Source: Basidiobolus heterosporus B8920 (taxonomy: Eukaryota > Basidiobolomycota > Basidiobolomycetes > Basidiobolales > Basidiobolaceae). Taken from it: DNA of 19,533 nt. The position numbers and the translations under genes were made by a program. Positions 16,501 through 19,533 of this stretch are shown piece by piece. The stretch spans positions 1 to 19,533 of the forward strand of contig JNET01031337.1 of assembly GCA_000697455.1 (NCBI GenBank). Direction: 5' to 3'. Each line of letters begins with the position of its first letter. Within the stretch, counting starts at the first letter, position 1. Below the pieces are notes generated by a model. It was not told where the DNA came from. It did not search any database and was given only the letters and a program-made list of their open reading frames with translations.

Positions 16501-18197
16501 ATGGTCAAACAAAGTGTTCAACTACCTAAAAAGGTCGATTCTGAAGAGGAATGGGATACTTCTGACGAGAGTCAAGCCGAGGAAGTAGACGAAGTTGAGT
16601 TGGAGGAGAGCGCAGTAGAAACGCATCCTGGTTCTGACTCGGTTCAGTCGGAGAATGAAGAAGCGAAGGATGATGAAGACGAGAAGGAGGAGAACGTAGA
16701 AGAGAGTGAGGGGGATAAAGAAGGAGAAGTCGAAGATGATTCGGAAAAAGAAGAGGAGGAAGAGGAAGAGGAAGAAGAAACCATACCTGCTGAATTGCAG
16801 CAAAAAAAAACTTTCGAGTCTTTGGGTATAGACAATTGGTTAGTTCGAGCACTAGGTGCCATGGCCATTACCTCCCCAACTGAGATTCAGCGTGCGACAA
16901 TTCCGGAAATTCTTGCTGGTAACTTCTTTGATATTACTGTTAGCTTAACTCGTGCATGTTACTAAACTTACTTCAACCTAACCACCTCTTAGGTAGAGAC
17001 GTGATTGGTGGAGCAAAAACTGGTTCAGGTAAAACTGCAGCATTCGCACTTCCTATCCTCCAGAAACTCTCCGAAGATCCTTATGGTGTGTTTGGACTGG
17101 TTCTTACCCCTACCAGAGAGTTAGCCTTCCAAATATCGGAACAGTTCGAGGTGTTGGGTAAAGGAATCAACCTAAAGATTTGCGTGTGTGTGGGTGGCAT
17201 GGATATGATGACCCAGGCACTTCAGCTTTCTCGTAAACCTCACATTGTCATTGCTACACCTGGTAGATTGGCCGATCATATGCTGAGCAGTGCAAACACA
17301 AACCACTTCAAACGTCTGCGGTTCCTGGTAATGGATGAAGCTGATCGTTTGCTGGACCCTACGTTCAAGCCAGACCTTGAGACGATCTTTGAAAACATCA
17401 ACAAAAGAAGACAGACGTTGCTCTACACAGCCACCATGACCGAAGAGATTCTGAAGATGAAGAGCGCAAAAGATGGATTAATCAAAAACCCCCACATCTA
17501 CGAATGTGATACAAGAATCTCCACTGTCTCCACATTAACCCAGAACTACGTCTTCCTACCCTCATACGTTCGTGAAGCTTATCTCGTTCACTTGTTACAG
17601 TCCGACGAATTGAAAGACAAAAGTACCATTATCTTTGTAGGCCGTTGTCAAACTGCCGAAACCATCCGTTCGATGTTAGTAGAGCTTGGCATCCGTTGTA
17701 CGGGACTTCATTCGATGATGAATCAAAACGAACGTTTGAACAGTCTCGGGAAATTCCGTAGTAGTGTTGTTCCCATCCTGATTGCAACCGATGTAGGTTC
17801 TCGTGGTCTGGATATCCCAACTGTTCAGCTCGTCCTCAACTACAATCTTCCTCGGGACCCGACTGATTACATTCATCGTGTTGGTCGTACTGCCAGAGCG
17901 GGTCGTGGTGGTAGAGCCATATCGCTAGTCACGGAGAAAGATATCTCTCTCGTACACAACATCGAGGCTCGAATCAACAAACAGTTGGAGGAATACAAGG
18001 TGTCCGAGAACAAGGTCCTAGAGATCCTAAACGAAGTATCAGCAGCCAAACGTATGGCCACCATGCACCTACACGACAACCAATTCGGTTCCAAGCAGGA
18101 GGTTCGCAAATTAAAGCAAAAGACGTTACGCGAAGCAGAGAAAAAGAGAAAGCGTTCGTCCAAGAAAGAAGCGGCCAAAAAGATTCGTAGTAAATGA
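16501..18197 (+). CDS. DBP8: DEAD-box ATP-dependent RNA helicase Dbp8/DDX49
   Basis: Nucleolar RNA helicase for early 18S rRNA/40S assembly; yeast Dbp8 works with its cofactor Esf2. Two exons, 16501-16918 and 16993-18197, with a 74-nt intron; 540 aa. Residues about 13-93 are strongly acidic, ending in a run of eleven Glu, and longer than in yeast Dbp8. Then come the Q motif (TFESLGIDNWL...SPTEIQ, 104-130), motif I AKTGSGKT (147-154), PTREL (179-183), TPGR (228-231), DEAD (254-257), motif III as TAT (285-287, a Dbp8-type variant of SAT), ATDVGSRGLDIP and HRVGRTAR (434-441). The block SEDPYGVFGLVLTPTRELAF with VGGMDMMTQALQLSRKPH is diagnostic for Dbp8/DDX49. The C terminus is lysine-rich. The start is the ATG at 16501; an in-frame ATG at 16402 would add 33 unusual, partly hydrophobic residues and is less likely. 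Confidence 0.94.
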
Positions 18198-18446
18198 ATG
18201 AATTCCTGGTGATTGGACTTTCGTAGATCTTTCCCATTCTCTCATTCTCTCATTCCCCCATCTCCCTTCTCTACCCTCCCCATGGGAACTTCATCATTGA
18301 ATCGAATAGAGAACCACAGTCAAATAGTAGACGGGGTCTAATTTTCTTGAGTGGTCACCAACATTGATGAGTAATTTATTGCAAAAATTCTAGAGATTCT
18401 TCTATTTTATACATTTCTTATGACAAATAATAAAGTAATGGCAAGA
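18198..18446. other. Convergent 3' region with polypyrimidine tract
   Basis: It lies between the helicase stop and the stop of the mucin-like gene. A CT-rich stretch (18228-18280) includes a CTCTCATT direct repeat. TTTATT at 18375-18380 is a possible minus-strand poly(A) signal for the mucin-like gene. Confidence 0.45.
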
Positions 18447-19265
18447 TTACGAATGTAACTCTTTAAGGAATACTGAATCTTGATCGACCTCTCTTGTCGA
18501 ACCGGTACGTGATGGCAGTTGAAGGTAGGGTTTTCCTTCTTCCAGTTTGTTTCGGAACCTACGTGATGGTGAGAGCTTCCATTTACGAAAGATAAAGATA
18601 CCAACTGATGCTAAGACCACGATCACCCCGACTGAGATCCCTGCTGCCATTAGTGACCGATTGTTTCCATTTTCTGGTTGACTTGGGCTCTCAGAGATCT
18701 CATTTAATGAACTGGCCGGGGGGATGTTGGCGATTTTGGTTATCACTGAGTGTCTTGGAGTTGCCGTTGAGGCAATGATGCTTTGGGTACTTGATTTGGT
18801 CACCTGCGATTGTGTTTTGGATTCAGCGTGAGTGTTGGTGGTTATAGAGGTTAGCGCTGGAGTCGAACTCGGAGACGGATCCGCGATTACAACGGCAGGT
18901 GAAGTATGCCTTGAGGCGTCCACGGAGTTTTCCGAGGAAGATGGGGGAGTTGGGTCGGAGGTGGCCGAAGGGCTCGTTGTGGCAGGTACTGAGTGTATAC
19001 TGGTAGCAGTCACCGTCGGAGTAGAAGGGATAGATTTCTCCAAGGAGGAGACGGGGGTTATCGAGTGAGCGATATTCGTGGCCGGAGTAGGAGATACAGT
19101 AGGGGAAATGTTACTTATGATAGGTAGAGAGGCTGGGAGATTTCCAGACACTGGTAGAGTTATAGGGGCAGTGGTCGGTTTTACAGGTAAACCAGCTGGA
19201 CGAGCAAAGGAAAAGCTTGAGATGGCTAATCCAGTTAAGAACAAGAAACGAGTCCAGCTCGACAT
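18447..19265 (-). CDS. Mucin-like single-pass type I membrane protein (Mid2-like architecture)
   Basis: 272 aa, one exon. A signal peptide is clear (residues 1-21, MSSWTRFLFLTGLAISSFSF then Ala). Residues 22-200 are almost entirely Ser, Thr, Pro, Ala and Val, as in O-mannosylated stalks, with N-glycosylation sequons at Asn52 (NIS) and Asn202 (NRS). One membrane helix spans about 205-226 (MAAGISVGVIVVLASVGIFI), followed by a stop-transfer RKWK and a 45-residue cytosolic tail with basic and acidic patches. This layout (signal, S/T-rich rod, helix, short tail) is that of the fungal Mid2/Mtl1/Wsc cell-wall stress sensors, but there is no WSC Cys-rich domain and no sequence identity I can claim. 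It could equally be a generic mucin-like protein. The ORF is intact and the start is the only suitable ATG. Confidence 0.75.
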   Translation of the reverse strand: MSSWTRFLFLTGLAISSFSFARPAGLPVKPTTAPITLPVSGNLPASLPIISNISPTVSPTPATNIAHSITPVSSLEKSIPSTPTVTATSIHSVPATTSPSATSDPTPPSSSENSVDASRHTSPAVVIADPSPSSTPALTSITTNTHAESKTQSQVTKSSTQSIIASTATPRHSVITKIANIPPASSLNEISESPSQPENGNNRSLMAAGISVGVIVVLASVGIFIFRKWKLSPSRRFRNKLEEGKPYLQLPSRTGSTREVDQDSVFLKELHS

Positions 19266-19419
19266 GCTTAAAGACTAGTTTGATGGGGTGGTTAAAGGAC
19301 AATTCTAAATACCATTCAGTTTAGATTTACTTACGATTGAATAGGTCAATGGGAGCTTAGGAGAATAGGGAACAAAGGGGAATCAAGCTCACGATCAATC
19401 TGAACGAATCTTATATTCC

Positions 19420-19446
19420 TAGGAATGTGATCTGCGTACATTCCTA
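19420..19446. repeat. Perfect 9-bp inverted repeat with CATTCC cores
   Basis: TAGGAATGT (19420-19428), a 9-bp spacer, then ACATTCCTA (19438-19446), an exact inverted repeat. Each arm holds CATTCC, the core recognised by TEA/ATTS-domain factors (CATTCY for AbaA). A further ATTCCT overlaps the left arm. The element lies 155-181 bp before the ATG of the mucin-like gene. Confidence 0.4.
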
Positions 19447-19533
19447 AAAGCAATATCAGGAGTTGGTCCCTTCTCAAACAATCTCGAGAATTCAGGGATG
19501 AATATGAATATAATCTGTCTTGATGTCATTGAA

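Noticed and set aside
16522-16868. Minus-strand frames rich in Ser, Phe or Pro/Leu opposite the helicase N terminus
   Set aside because: They mirror the GAA/GAG-rich acidic tract of the helicase and are composition artefacts.

Overview
This window looks like nuclear DNA of a fungus, probably an early-diverging (zygomycete-grade) lineage. The genes have short spliceosomal introns (56-113 nt) with GT..AG ends and fungal-type TGCTAAC/CTAAC branch sites. The gene set is also fungal: a Dbp8 helicase, a Hal4/Hal5-type kinase, a Tvp38 homologue, an Mdl1-type ABC transporter and a mucin-like wall or membrane protein. Phytochelatin synthase is patchy in fungi and points towards an early-diverging group, but this placement is inference. 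I saw no transposon, virus-like element, tRNA, rRNA or CRISPR array.

Layout, left to right: Tvp38/TMEM64 membrane protein (minus, 329-1344, 3 exons); aldo-keto reductase of the Kv-beta type (plus, 1835-3284, 8 exons); ribosomal protein eL20 (plus, 3753-4396, 2 exons); phytochelatin-synthase homologue (plus, 5375-6485, 4 exons); branched-chain keto-acid dehydrogenase E1-alpha (minus, 6726-8244, 4 exons); a doubtful small ORF (plus, to 8634); a two-globin fusion protein (minus, 8640-9746, 1 exon); two small unrecognised genes with mitochondrial-type N termini (plus, 10373-10681 and 10816-11462); mitochondrial ABC half-transporter (minus, 11537-13802, 4 exons); Hal4/Hal5-like kinase (plus, 14758-15981); Dbp8/DDX49 helicase (plus, 16501-18197, 2 exons); and a mucin-like type I membrane protein (minus, 18447-19265). 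I assembled exon structures by hand from splice signals, reading frame and family conservation.

Most genes are ordinary housekeeping genes with no shared pathway. The stretch from about 5.4 to 13.8 kb is rich in proteins with mitochondrial-looking N termini. The two strongest oddities are both there. The phytochelatin-synthase homologue has Ser where the family has its catalytic Cys, while the other two triad residues are kept. The globin gene joins a truncated haemoglobin to a protoglobin/globin-sensor domain and ends in a predicted membrane anchor. Upstream of the phytochelatin-synthase gene, a 7-mer, ATCAGAT or its reverse complement, occurs seven times in about 400 bp at intervals of 53-76 bp. 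A pair of inverted telomere-like boxes lies between the ABC transporter and the kinase.
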